In this document: in pieces, positions 1-7,875 of the stretch | How the letters are laid out: each line of letters starts with the position of its first letter | Numbering within the stretch: position 1 is the first letter of the stretch | Assembly: GCA_958295925.1 (NCBI GenBank) | Contig: CATQHL010000001.1 | Coordinates: 1,437,753-1,501,752 of the forward strand | Origin: an uncultured Acidimicrobiales bacterium | GTDB lineage: Bacteria > Actinomycetota > Acidimicrobiia > Acidimicrobiales > CATQHL01 | DNA: 64,000 nt | Direction of reading: 5' to 3' | Notes under the pieces: model-generated | The model's database searches: none | The model's input: the letters and a program-made list of their open reading frames with translations, nothing else | Told to the model about the DNA's origin: nothing | Translations under genes and position numbers: made by a program

Positions 1-674
1 CGGGTGAAGGCACCCCGCTTGAGCTGGCGACGCAGTTTCCCCTTGTTGAGGAGTTGGCTTCAGCGGCGGGATTCTGCGTCTGGCCAATGATTCAATACGA
101 AGCTGACGACGCCCTGGCCACTGCCGCTGAAAGGGCGTCCGCCGATCCTGCCGTGCGCAGAGTGATGATCTGCACCCCCGACAAAGACCTCGCACAGTGT
201 GTCAGTGCCGACGGCAGGGTGGTTCAGATTAACTTGCGCAAACGCACGATTTTCGACCATGAAGGGGTAATTGAGCGCTTCGGTGTAGCTCCTGAGTCAA
301 TTCCCGACTATTTGGCTTTGGTGGGCGACTCCGCCGACGGCTTCCCAGGTTTGCCCGGCTGGGGCGCCAAGTCCACAGCCACCGTGCTGTCCCGCTACGG
401 ATGCATCGACAACATCCCGTCGGCCGCCGGACGCTGGGAGGTAGCCGTTCGTGGAGCCCCCAAGCTGTCCAAAACCCTTGAGGAAGGCCGGGAGCAGGCC
501 CGACTCTTCCTGCGGCTGGCCACTTTGGTGAGGGACGTGCCCGGTGTGCTCGACTCCCCTTCGGGAGTGGATGAACTGGCGTGGAGGGGCCCTCGGCCTG
601 ATTATGCGAACGTATTTGCCAAATACGACGCTGAGCGACTAGCCAAACACGCAACGAGACTGTCGCAGCGCTGA
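1..674 (+). CDS. 5'-3' exonuclease, FEN/Pol I N-terminal type (5'-truncated by window edge)
   Basis: The reading frame is open from base 3 with no start, so the gene begins upstream of the window. The visible part carries the C-terminal half of a PIN/5'-3' exonuclease domain. It has an acidic helix motif YEADDALA, then TPDKDLAQ, and GDSADGFPGLPGWGAKSTA, the helix-hairpin-helix that binds the duplex and whose GDSxD acid belongs to the metal site. There is no polymerase domain after it: the gene stops at 672-674 shortly after the nuclease fold. It is therefore a stand-alone flap/5' nuclease as found beside polA in many actinobacteria. It likely trims RNA primers or flaps. The neighbours (Vsr, Prim-PolC-like, LigC-like) are also repair genes. 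Family call is confident; the exact in vivo role is inferred. Confidence 0.85.
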   Translation, partial: GEGTPLELATQFPLVEELASAAGFCVWPMIQYEADDALATAAERASADPAVRRVMICTPDKDLAQCVSADGRVVQINLRKRTIFDHEGVIERFGVAPESIPDYLALVGDSADGFPGLPGWGAKSTATVLSRYGCIDNIPSAAGRWEVAVRGAPKLSKTLEEGREQARLFLRLATLVRDVPGVLDSPSGVDELAWRGPRPDYANVFAKYDAERLAKHATRLSQR

Positions 675-925
675 CAATCGGCCAGTTTCTTCAGAGCGAC
701 GAGAAGTCCTTAACTTCTTCGACAAATTGCTGATTCCTGAGGTGCCCAAAAAAGGCGGAAAATCCTCTAATGAAGAGTGAGTCTGTTGGAAGTCCAGGAC
801 AAGTGTGAATTGCCAACTCATCATGTGGTTTTCTTTGCAACTCCACCCTCCACCTCGTTGCTTCTCATCCTTAGGGCATCCCTGTGACAGGATTGCTGAT
901 TTGATGTCCTGGTATTCTGCCGCTT

Positions 926-1357
926 ATGGGCAATCCCCCTCCTTCGTCACCGCAGGTGTCCGCAGTGATGTCTCGGATTCGCAGTCGGGACACCGGTCCC
1001 GAGATGGCCATCCGCAGAATTCTGCATGCCCGGGGGCTGCGCTACCGGGTGGACATGCCGATTCCGGTCGAACCAAAGTGTTCGCGGGCGGACATCGTCT
1101 TTACCAGGGCGCGCCTGGCGGTGTATGTCGACGGCTGTTTTTGGCACCGCTGCCCTGAGCACGGCACCTCCCCGAAGGCCAATGCCGAGTGGTGGCAGGC
1201 GAAGCTCGACCGTAACGTCCGGCGCGACCGACAAACCGACCGCACCCTGACCGACGCCGACTGGCGCGTCATACGAATCTGGGAGCATGAAGACCCTTCA
1301 GAGGCTGCCGAGCGCATCATCGCTGCGCTGAGCGGCTCACAGTCGCGGAGTCCTTAG
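926..1357 (+). CDS. vsr: Very short patch repair (Vsr) mismatch endonuclease
   Basis: A 143-residue protein of typical Vsr length. The N-terminal MSRIRSRDTGPEMAIR matches the conserved start of the family. The core has ADIVF, then VYVDGCFWHRCPEHG, with the catalytic Asp and the Cys/His zinc ligands, followed by WWQAKLDRNVRRDR and WRVIRIWEHE. Vsr nicks 5' of the T in T:G mismatches produced by deamination of 5-methylcytosine. It normally accompanies a cytosine-5 methylase gene. No C5 methylase is visible next to it or anywhere in this window, so it is an orphan here. It lies 14 bp upstream of the polymerase gene on the same strand and is probably cotranscribed with it. ATG start at 926; Vsr-type homology begins at about residue 12. 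Confidence 0.93.
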   Translation: MGNPPPSSPQVSAVMSRIRSRDTGPEMAIRRILHARGLRYRVDMPIPVEPKCSRADIVFTRARLAVYVDGCFWHRCPEHGTSPKANAEWWQAKLDRNVRRDRQTDRTLTDADWRVIRIWEHEDPSEAAERIIAALSGSQSRSP

Positions 1358-1371
1358 TTCAGGCTGGGCAG

Positions 1372-2334
1372 ATGGCCGCCGACTACACCACAATCGAGGT
1401 CAACGGGCACACATTGCGGATATCCAACCCCGGCAAGGTGTTCTTCTCGGCCCGCGGCGAGACCAAACTCGATCTGCTGCGGCACTATCTGGGTGTGGCG
1501 CCCGGCGCACTGAGGGGCGTGTGGTGCCGCCCGACCGTGTTGCGACGATTCCCCGACGGAGCCGAAGGAAAGAGCTTTTACCAAAAGCGGGTGCCTGAAT
1601 CCCGTCCGGACTGGTTGCAGACCGCCAGGGTTGTCTTTCCCTCGGGGCGTGTCGCCACCGAACTCTGCCCAGTGGACGCGGCTCACTTGGTTTGGGCGGT
1701 AAACCTTGGCTGCCTGGAGATGCATCCATGGGCCATCCGTCGCTTCGAGCCAGGTTGCCCCGACGAACTGCGGGTGGATCTTGACCCCGCACCCGAACTG
1801 GGCTTTGAGTCGGTGCGCGAAGCGGCGCTGCTCATTAGGGATTTGCTGGCAGGGCACGGCATGGAGGGATGGCCCAAAACCTCTGGCGGGCGCGGCCTGC
1901 ACATTCTCGTGCGCATCGTGGCGCGCCACGACTTCAGCACCGTCCGCCGCGCCGCTCTGGCTCTGGCTCGCGAAGCTGAGCGGGCAGCCCCCCATCTGGT
2001 CACCACCGAGTGGCGCAAGAAGGACAGGGGGCGCAGAGTCCTCGTTGACTACAACCAGAATGCGCGCGACCGCACGCTTGCCTCCGCCTACTCAGTGCGT
2101 CCGTTTCCTGAGGCTCCGGTCTCCGCCCCTCTGAAGTGGGACGAGGTGCCAGACGCCGACCCTCGCGACTTCACGCTCGCCACGCTCCCGCATCGTTGGG
2201 CTGCTGTCGGTGATCTTGAAGCAGGAATTGATGACCGGTCCTACAAACTTGAGCCGCTGTTGGATCTGGCCGGCAAGTACGAGAAAGAGAGCGCAGACGA
2301 CGCACCCTGGCCTCCGTTCCACCCCAAGCCATGA
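1372..2334 (+). CDS. LigD-type primase-polymerase (Prim-PolC-like)
   Basis: A 320-residue AEP-superfamily polymerase of the LigD PolDom type, here as a free-standing protein. The N-terminus has VNGHTLRISNPGKVFF, the conserved LigD-Pol opening. The catalytic carboxylates are in RVDLDPAP (about residues 137-144), the nucleotide-binding loop is KTSGGRGLHI, and the third Asp is in RRVLVDYNQNARDRT. The protein ends without a ligase or phosphoesterase domain. A LigC-like ligase gene lies convergently just downstream. In mycobacteria the equivalent pair, LigC and its stand-alone Prim-PolC, fills and seals short gaps in excision repair rather than doing classical NHEJ. No Ku gene is seen in this window, which fits that reading but does not prove it. 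ATG start. Confidence 0.9.
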   Translation: MAADYTTIEVNGHTLRISNPGKVFFSARGETKLDLLRHYLGVAPGALRGVWCRPTVLRRFPDGAEGKSFYQKRVPESRPDWLQTARVVFPSGRVATELCPVDAAHLVWAVNLGCLEMHPWAIRRFEPGCPDELRVDLDPAPELGFESVREAALLIRDLLAGHGMEGWPKTSGGRGLHILVRIVARHDFSTVRRAALALAREAERAAPHLVTTEWRKKDRGRRVLVDYNQNARDRTLASAYSVRPFPEAPVSAPLKWDEVPDADPRDFTLATLPHRWAAVGDLEAGIDDRSYKLEPLLDLAGKYEKESADDAPWPPFHPKP

Positions 2335-2601
2335 TGTACCCAATCTGAATTATTGGCTGCTTTACCGCATTACTAGTCAACAATAAGAGATCGTATGTTG
2401 AAGATTATAAGACGGAGGCATTTCTTCTATTTCAAGTGCTTGTGGGCGCACTAACTCGACCACTCGAATGAACTCCTGCCAATGGCTATTTTGGTAATCC
2501 TATTGCGTGACACCTTCTGCCAAGAGGGTAAAGGAAGCGAATGAATCTATTATCGCCATGATTCCCGACCTAACTTGAGCTCAAGTCGGGCATTTCCTGA
2601 A
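2335..2601. terminator. Convergent intergenic region with bidirectional hairpin (2564-2590)
   Basis: This AT-rich gap separates two convergent genes. At 2564-2590 an inverted repeat CCCGA...TCGGG encloses the palindrome CTTGAGCTCAAG, giving a stem of about 11 bp with a small internal loop. It lies 12 bp past the ligase stop on the minus strand and would also serve transcripts of the polymerase gene. There is no clear U-tract. Nothing else coding was found in the gap. Confidence 0.45.
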
Positions 2602-3726
2602 TCAGACGCCGCGTCCGTCGAGGATATCTCCTAGTTCCGCGGGGGGAGGATGATCTAGCTGGTCGTAGGAGCAACTCTCCGGCGAGCGGTCGGGTCGCCA
2701 GCGAACCAGTCGTGCGTTGTGTCGGAAACGCCCGGCGGTGATGGCGTCGTAGGTCACTTCTGCCACGAGGTCACCCCAGACTGGACGCCAATCGCTGCTG
2801 CCCGCATCATTCCGCCAGCGGTTTGGAGCACCTGGTCGGCGGGTAGCGCTGTCTTCGGTCAGCCAAGGATGGCTGACGCCGTCGCTCCCCGAGGAGGGTT
2901 CGTCGTGGGAGAATGGCGCCAACCTCTCCGCCAGATCGCGCCGCGCCGCCGCACTGAACCCCCCCGCCGTGCCCGCATAGTGCAACCTTCCTGCACTGTC
3001 AAAAAGTCCTAGCAGCAGCGACCCCGGCCCGTCGTCGGTCTTGTGCATCCGATAGCCGGCCACAACCACCTCCGCGGTGTGTCGATGCTTGAGTTTGAGC
3101 TGAGACCGCTTTCCAGGCTCATACGCGCCGGCGGCGGGCTTGACTATCAAGCCGTCAAAGCCGGCGCCCTCGAAGCGATTAAACCAGTCGACTGCCCGTT
3201 CTCGGCTGGTGGTGGACGGAGACAGATGCAGCGGAGGGCGAAACCCGGCTGCAACCTCACAAAGGATGCTTCGTCGTTCGGCGAACCCCCGAGAGCACAG
3301 ATCGCGGTCTCCCAGTGCGACGATGTCGAACGCCGCGAAGCGTGCAGGTGTCTCTGTTGCCAGTCTCTTGATGCGGCTCTCAGCCGGGTGCACTCGGGCG
3401 GCCAATGCGTCAAAGTCCAGACGTGCGCAGCCCTTTGCGGGCACTACGATTTCGCCGTCAAGCACGCAGCGGCCTGGCAGCAACGCCCGAAGGGGAGCCC
3501 ATAGCTCAGGGAAATACCTGGTCAGCGGACGTTCGTTGCGGCTAGTGATCTCCAATTCGTCGTCGTTGCGAAACACCAGGGCTCGAAAGCCGTCCCACTT
3601 CGGCTCGAACCAGAAGCAGCCCTCCTGTTCGGCTGGAAGAGCGTTGACCGACTTTGCCAGCATCGGTGCCAGCGGAGGCGTCACCGGGAGTCTCAAGTCC
3701 TGGCCTAACTCGCTGAGCCTCGCCAT
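2602..3726 (-). CDS. ATP-dependent DNA ligase, LigC-like
   Basis: About 374 residues from the ATG at 3726. The frame stays open further upstream to 4047, but that part overlaps the DMT gene and is not family-like. The start MARLSELGQDLRLPVTPPLA leads into the adenylation domain. Motif I is EPKWDGFRAL, with the lysine that forms the AMP adduct, followed by TSRNERPLTRYFPEL, CVLDGEIV, FAAFDIV, GLIVKP and the motif V-type SQLKLKHR. The C-terminal OB-fold ends with VAEVTYDAITAGRFRH and RWRPDR. Size and lack of nuclease or polymerase domains resemble mycobacterial LigC. It faces the Prim-PolC-like gene convergently. It lies directly downstream of a DMT transporter gene on the same strand (47 bp gap). 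A short remnant resembling its interior lies at 4818-4841. Confidence 0.9.
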   Translation of the reverse strand: MARLSELGQDLRLPVTPPLAPMLAKSVNALPAEQEGCFWFEPKWDGFRALVFRNDDELEITSRNERPLTRYFPELWAPLRALLPGRCVLDGEIVVPAKGCARLDFDALAARVHPAESRIKRLATETPARFAAFDIVALGDRDLCSRGFAERRSILCEVAAGFRPPLHLSPSTTSRERAVDWFNRFEGAGFDGLIVKPAAGAYEPGKRSQLKLKHRHTAEVVVAGYRMHKTDDGPGSLLLGLFDSAGRLHYAGTAGGFSAAARRDLAERLAPFSHDEPSSGSDGVSHPWLTEDSATRRPGAPNRWRNDAGSSDWRPVWGDLVAEVTYDAITAGRFRHNARLVRWRPDRSPESCSYDQLDHPPPAELGDILDGRGV

Positions 3727-3773
3727 GCGCCCGGAGGCAAGCAAACCGCCAACCTTGAACGACTCCCTGCGTC

Positions 3774-4748
3774 TCAGCCGAAGGAAACCATCAGCACGCC
3801 TGCAAGTGCGACGATCATGCCTGTCCACTGGAATTTGCCCATGGGGTCTTTCAGGACTAGCCAAGCTCCGATGGCGGTAAACGCCGGCGACAGACCGGCA
3901 AGAGGCCCGACAATTGACAGCCTTCCCCGCGCTACGGCCTCTAGGAATAGCCAGAAGGCGGCTAGCATGAGAAGGCCGCAGATCATCGCGTTTCGATAGT
4001 CGAGCGCCGTTTGCCTCAGCGTTTTCTTTCGCTGGCCCGTCGAGCATTCACGACTACTTCCGTCCCCCCCGTCTGCCTCTTCGTAGCTATTCAGGTTGTT
4101 GCCGTTAAAGCAGGCGACCCGCTTGCGCCAGAATCCAAGCGCCTCACTCGCCAAGATCGCTAGTCCGAACAGCCCCGCAGCCACGACCCGGACCATGAGA
4201 ATTGGTCCCCAGTCGGCCATACTGCCGATTTCGTCCAACAAGGTCTGGTATGTCCCAAAGGAGCACCCGGCGAGCAAGGCCATGGAAATCTCGCCCGCTG
4301 AGGCGATCTTCCGGGTGGAATACCCACCACCCTCCTCGTCTCCTGAAGATCGGGAGATAATGACAGTCGCCGTAATGGCCAAGACGGCGCCGGCAAGAGC
4401 CAGATCGGTTGGTTGCTCCCCTCGAATCAGGCCCATGATGATCGTGAAGTAAGAAGCCATGGCGGTGGTGACAGGAGCGACCACAGTCATGCGCCCAAGC
4501 GTCAACCCTCGGAACATAAATCCCGTGCCGCTGAAGAGTGCCAGCCCGGCCAGCGCCGCCAGCCAGACATCCCTGCCGCTCCCGACTGGACGCGTACCAA
4601 CCAGGAGGATTACGGCGAGCAGCGCAAACCCGGTAATGTGCGCACAGGCGAGCGTGCGGAGCAGCCCCACCTTGCGACCTGATGCCCCGCCGAAGAAATC
4701 GGCCCCTCCCAGGGCAGCCGCAACCGCAAGCCCTAGGAAGACATCCAT
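3774..4748 (-). CDS. EamA/DMT-family transporter, copy 1 of tandem duplication
   Basis: A 324-residue polytopic protein of the drug/metabolite transporter superfamily. About ten hydrophobic segments are visible, arranged as two EamA repeats separated by a hydrophilic loop rich in charged residues (around residues 210-245). It opens MDVFLGLAVAAALGGADFFGG and ends WTGMIVALAGVLMVSFG, the typical last helix. DMT proteins export amino acids, nucleosides or other small metabolites; the substrate cannot be told here. It is a close paralogue of the gene at 4883-5857 (near-identical segments across the whole length, including the DNA just upstream of the start). ATG start at 4748. Confidence 0.85.
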   Translation of the reverse strand: MDVFLGLAVAAALGGADFFGGASGRKVGLLRTLACAHITGFALLAVILLVGTRPVGSGRDVWLAALAGLALFSGTGFMFRGLTLGRMTVVAPVTTAMASYFTIIMGLIRGEQPTDLALAGAVLAITATVIISRSSGDEEGGGYSTRKIASAGEISMALLAGCSFGTYQTLLDEIGSMADWGPILMVRVVAAGLFGLAILASEALGFWRKRVACFNGNNLNSYEEADGGDGSSRECSTGQRKKTLRQTALDYRNAMICGLLMLAAFWLFLEAVARGRLSIVGPLAGLSPAFTAIGAWLVLKDPMGKFQWTGMIVALAGVLMVSFG

Positions 4749-4817
4749 GCAGTCAAGCTAGTTCACCATCGCCACCGAGGGAGGCGCTGTCGGCTTCAAG
4801 GAGTTCACTCCTTCCAC

Positions 4818-4882
4818 TGTTTAGGGAAATACTTGATCAGCGGTAGGAAGCAATCGGGCAACCCGGAACGATTCCCTGCGTC
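4818..4882 (-). pseudogene. Possible remnant of a duplicated LigC-like gene fragment
   Basis: Between the two DMT copies, TAGGGAAATACTTGATCAGCGG (about 4820-4841) resembles CAGGGAAATACCTGGTCAGCGG inside the ligase gene (about 3508-3531). It is followed by about 40 bp homologous to the ligase 5'-flank and DMT 3'-end. Roughly 200 bp between these blocks in the parental arrangement are missing. The simplest reading is that DMT plus the start of the ligase were duplicated and the extra ligase piece was then largely deleted. The first block is short, so this is only suggestive. Confidence 0.4.
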
Positions 4883-5857
4883 TTAGCCGAAGGAAACCAT
4901 AAGCACGCCGGCAAGCGCGACGATCATGCCTGTCCACTGGTATTTGCCCATGGGGTCTTTCAAGACTATCCAAGCCACGATGACGGTAAACACAGGCGTC
5001 AGACCGCTAAGAGGCCCGACAATGGACAGCATTCCCAGTGCCAGGGCCTCTATAAGCATGATGTGGGCGGCGAGCAGGAGAGTGCCGCAGATCACCGCGT
5101 TTCGGTAGTCGAGAGCCATTCGCCTAAACGCCTTCTTTCGCGGGCCCGTCGAGCATTCACGACGACTTACATTCCCCTTATCTGCCCCTTCGTCGATCTC
5201 CAGGTTGTCGCCGTTCAAGCGAGCGACCCGCTTGCGCCTGCGTCTAAGCGCCACATTCGCCAAGACCGCCAGTCCGAACAGCCCACCGGACACGACCCGG
5301 ACCATGAGAATCGGCCCCCAGCCGGCCGTTCCGCCGATTTCGTCCAACAAGGTCTGGAAGACCCCCAATGAGCACCCTGCTAGCAGGGCCATGCTGATCT
5401 CGCCCGCTGGGGCGATCTTCCGGGCGGCGTCCCCACCGGTCTCCTCGTTTCCGGAAGATCGGGAGATGACGACAGCCGCCACAATGGCCAGAACGGCGCC
5501 AGTAAGCACGAGGGCGGTTGGTCGCTCTCCGCGAATCAGGCCCAGGATGACCGTGAAGACGGAAATCACCGCGGCGGTGATAGGAGCGACCACAGTCATG
5601 CGCCCCAGCGTCAACCCGCGGTACAGAAATCCCGTGCCGCTAACGAGGGCCAGCCCGGCCAGCGTCGCTAGCCACACCTCCCTGCCGCTCCCGACGGGAC
5701 GCCAAGTGGTCAGGAGGATTACGCCGAGCAGCGCGAGCCCTGTCAAGTGCGCGCCGGCGAGCGACCGGAGCGGCCCCACTCTACGACCCGCCGCCCCGCC
5801 GAAGAAATCGGCCAACCCCAGGGCCGCCGCAACCAATAATCCTAAGAAGACATGCAC
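4883..5857 (-). CDS. EamA/DMT-family transporter, copy 2 of tandem duplication
   Basis: A 324-residue paralogue of the neighbouring gene at 3774-4748, the same length and with the same two EamA repeats and central hydrophilic loop. It begins MHVFLGLLVAAALGLADFFGG and ends WTGMIVALAGVLMVSFG, identical to copy 1 at the C-terminus. The start is GTG where copy 1 has ATG. Substitutions are spread along the protein while the frame is fully intact, so both copies have been kept under selection. The central loop differs most, which could mean altered regulation or substrate. Substrate unknown. Confidence 0.85.
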   Translation of the reverse strand: MHVFLGLLVAAALGLADFFGGAAGRRVGPLRSLAGAHLTGLALLGVILLTTWRPVGSGREVWLATLAGLALVSGTGFLYRGLTLGRMTVVAPITAAVISVFTVILGLIRGERPTALVLTGAVLAIVAAVVISRSSGNEETGGDAARKIAPAGEISMALLAGCSLGVFQTLLDEIGGTAGWGPILMVRVVSGGLFGLAVLANVALRRRRKRVARLNGDNLEIDEGADKGNVSRRECSTGPRKKAFRRMALDYRNAVICGTLLLAAHIMLIEALALGMLSIVGPLSGLTPVFTVIVAWIVLKDPMGKYQWTGMIVALAGVLMVSFG

Positions 5858-6042
5858 GCTGTCAAGCTAGTTCACCATCGCCACTTAGGGAGGCACCGTC
5901 GGCATCAGGGTGCTCACGCTGCCCGCCGCTTCCCCATCGCCCCGTTTTGCCGTCGCTGTCCGCGGTTTCCCGCCATGGTCGACGCCGCCGACGCGGTGCG
6001 GCGTTTATCGCCTTAGGGCGTTATCGAAGTGAAACTGGAGGG

Positions 6043-6915
6043 GTGATTCCCAAGACTTTCAGTGCGGTAGTTGTTGGTGGGGCCCTCGGAGCGTTGACGC
6101 GCTGGTTTGCTGCTCTCGGTTTTGAAGGAACCGCCGGGGTCAGAGACGGGTTGATTGGGCCGTATGACGCGGATTCTCTGAGTGTTTTGATTGTTAACGT
6201 CGCGGGCAGCGCCTTGCTGGGATGGCTGGTAGCTGGCCTGCCGACAGGCAGTTGGCTGCTCAAAGGGGCGTCGGTGGGATTCTGCGGCAGCCTCACAACT
6301 TTTTCGGCTTTTGCTCTGATCGTCGCAGTGCTTGCCGATGGGGGACTGGTCTGGGCAGGCGCACTTTACGTGGTGGTCACTTTAGGGATGTCTCTCATCG
6401 CAGTGGCGACCGGATCACGGCTACGTCAATGGGCCACAGTGCGCAGAGGGTCAATAGCAGGCCAATCACAGAACGGCCCGCAGGCGTCCGGCTATCCCGG
6501 ATGGGTGATCATAGCCCTGGCCTCTTTTTCAACAATTCTCGTGGTGAGCCTCACAGGCGGCCTCGACGAGGCGACATCCGCTTGGGGCATTGTTGCCTTC
6601 GTGGCGTTGGCCGCACTGGGTACCGTCTCACGCTGGGCTGTCTTCGAGTTTCTGAATCGGAGGTCCTGGTTTCCAATTGGAACGTTTCTGGTGAACGTGC
6701 TCGGCTCATTTGCCGCCGGTTCGTTGGCGGAATACAGGTCACCGCTGGTGCTGCTTATCGTCTCCGCAGCGCTCGGGTCGCTCACCACCTTTTCCACCTT
6801 GATGATGGAGGCTGTCGAGCTGTGGCGCTGCAAACCCCTGCGCAGCGTGTGCTATGTGACCGTCACCCTGGCAGTCGGGATATCTGCCGCATATGCAGGT
6901 CTGTCAGGGGGCTAG
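6043..6915 (+). CDS. Fused two-domain fluoride channel (CrcB/Fluc-FEX family)
   Basis: About 290 residues containing two complete CrcB/Fluc domains in one chain. Domain 1 has GALGALTRW (Arg20), VNVAGSALLG (Asn52) and SLTTFSAF (85-90). Domain 2 has ALGTVSRW (Arg197), VNVLGSFAAG (Asn218) and SLTTFSTL (248-253). Bacterial Flucs are usually about 125-residue single domains that dimerise antiparallel. Here the domains are joined by a loop plus an extra hydrophobic helix at about 152-172, the topology known from eukaryotic FEX channels. It should expel fluoride from the cytoplasm. The second pore Phe of domain 2 is Leu. The GTG at 6043 is chosen because homology begins there; the frame is open to a TTG at 5947 but that part is Arg-rich and unlike the family. 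No clear fluoride riboswitch upstream. Confidence 0.85.
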   Translation: MIPKTFSAVVVGGALGALTRWFAALGFEGTAGVRDGLIGPYDADSLSVLIVNVAGSALLGWLVAGLPTGSWLLKGASVGFCGSLTTFSAFALIVAVLADGGLVWAGALYVVVTLGMSLIAVATGSRLRQWATVRRGSIAGQSQNGPQASGYPGWVIIALASFSTILVVSLTGGLDEATSAWGIVAFVALAALGTVSRWAVFEFLNRRSWFPIGTFLVNVLGSFAAGSLAEYRSPLVLLIVSAALGSLTTFSTLMMEAVELWRCKPLRSVCYVTVTLAVGISAAYAGLSGG

Positions 6916-6956
6916 CACGGCCGGTTGCCTGCTAGCGCGGCCAACCCTTCCGGCGC

Positions 6957-7838
6957 TCAACCCAGCGCAATCAGGAGCACCCCTGCCGCTGCGAGGGCGA
7001 AACCCACGAGCTGGCCGGCATTCATCCGCTCCTTGAGCACCCACCGCGCCAGAAGGATGGTCGTGGCTGGGTACAAGGAGACCACTGGCACCACCAGGCT
7101 CACGAAGCCCCTGCGCAATGCTTCGATGAAGAGGGAAGCCCCGATGGCGTCGAGCAGTCCGTAGGCCAGGATTATCCGCCATCCCTGCGCTCCTGGCGAC
7201 GTGAATCCTTTGAGTTTGATGCCCATCAGCGCCACCAGACCGCTCAGAATCCCCGTCGTGAGGCGCAGGGAGGCAACCGGCCAGACACCCGACTCTGCGT
7301 CGGTCAATGAGAAAAATACCTGAGTCATACCAAGGAATACGCCTGAGATCAGACTCAGTCCAATTTCCATCACTCGGCTCGCAACCTCCCCGCGGGCGAG
7401 CCTCTCCGGAGTCGGGCCGTGCTCCCGATCGTCGGCAACCTTGGCGATCATTACGACGGCAAGGAGGGCCAGTGCTACTCCGAAGAGCGCAAACCAGGCC
7501 GGGCGCTCTCCAGTTATCAGCCCGTACAGGACTCCCACGCACGCACCCGTGGCGGCGGTCGTCGGTGCCACGACTGACATGCGTCCGATGGAAAGTCCCC
7601 GCACCAGTCCGGAGATGCCCACAAACACCGACAACCCGGCGAGTGCACCCAGCAACAGGTCTCGGCCATCTGCGATCGTGCGGTCGGTGATGGCAAGGTA
7701 GGCCCCCACGGGCAGAAGCCCCAACAGCTGCGAGACTGAGACCACAATGGGCGTCGTAGTCCGCCGCCCGGCAAGGCCGCTCAGAAAGTCGCCGCCTCCG
7801 AAGCAGACGGAGACGCTCAGCGACAGGAGAAGCGCCAA
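6957..7838 (-). CDS. EamA/DMT-family transporter (third, divergent)
   Basis: A 293-residue membrane protein with about ten hydrophobic helices in two EamA halves. It begins MALLLSLSVSVCFGGGDFLSGL and ends with a helix, VGFALAAAGVLLIALG. It shares the family plan with the two DMT copies at 3.8-5.9 kb (GGDF near the N-terminus, GRMSVVAPTTA in the middle) but is clearly more distant and lacks their long central loop. The start is TTG at 7838: an in-frame stop lies just upstream and GGAAGG sits about 10 bases before it. The gene is convergent with the fluoride channel gene. Substrate unknown. Confidence 0.82.
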   Translation of the reverse strand: MALLLSLSVSVCFGGGDFLSGLAGRRTTTPIVVSVSQLLGLLPVGAYLAITDRTIADGRDLLLGALAGLSVFVGISGLVRGLSIGRMSVVAPTTAATGACVGVLYGLITGERPAWFALFGVALALLAVVMIAKVADDREHGPTPERLARGEVASRVMEIGLSLISGVFLGMTQVFFSLTDAESGVWPVASLRLTTGILSGLVALMGIKLKGFTSPGAQGWRIILAYGLLDAIGASLFIEALRRGFVSLVVPVVSLYPATTILLARWVLKERMNAGQLVGFALAAAGVLLIALG

Positions 7839-7875
7839 ACGAATCGGCGCCTTCCGATTTGCCTAGGGACTTTTT

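Larger units (their letters stand above)
3746..5925. repeat. Tandem segmental duplication (~1.1 kb unit) carrying a DMT gene
   Basis: The stretch from about 3746 to 4815 is repeated, with moderate divergence, at about 4855-5925. Matching landmarks are the gene ends (GACTCCCTGCGTCTCAGCCG at about 3760 against GATTCCCTGCGTCTTAGCCG at about 4870) and the start region, where GTCAAGCTAGTTCACCATCG occurs upstream of both starts. The second unit also has a short piece resembling the inside of the downstream ligase gene. This suggests the original duplication reached into that gene. Confidence 0.75.

Noticed and set aside
1372..3726. LigD/Ku NHEJ operon
   Set aside because: No Ku gene is seen and polymerase and ligase are separate convergent genes, closer to the LigC/Prim-PolC arrangement.
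5858..6042. Fluoride riboswitch before the fluoride channel gene
   Set aside because: GGCGATGG occurs on the minus strand here, but it belongs to the duplicated 5' flank of the DMT exporter, points the wrong way and lacks the second half of the crcB motif.
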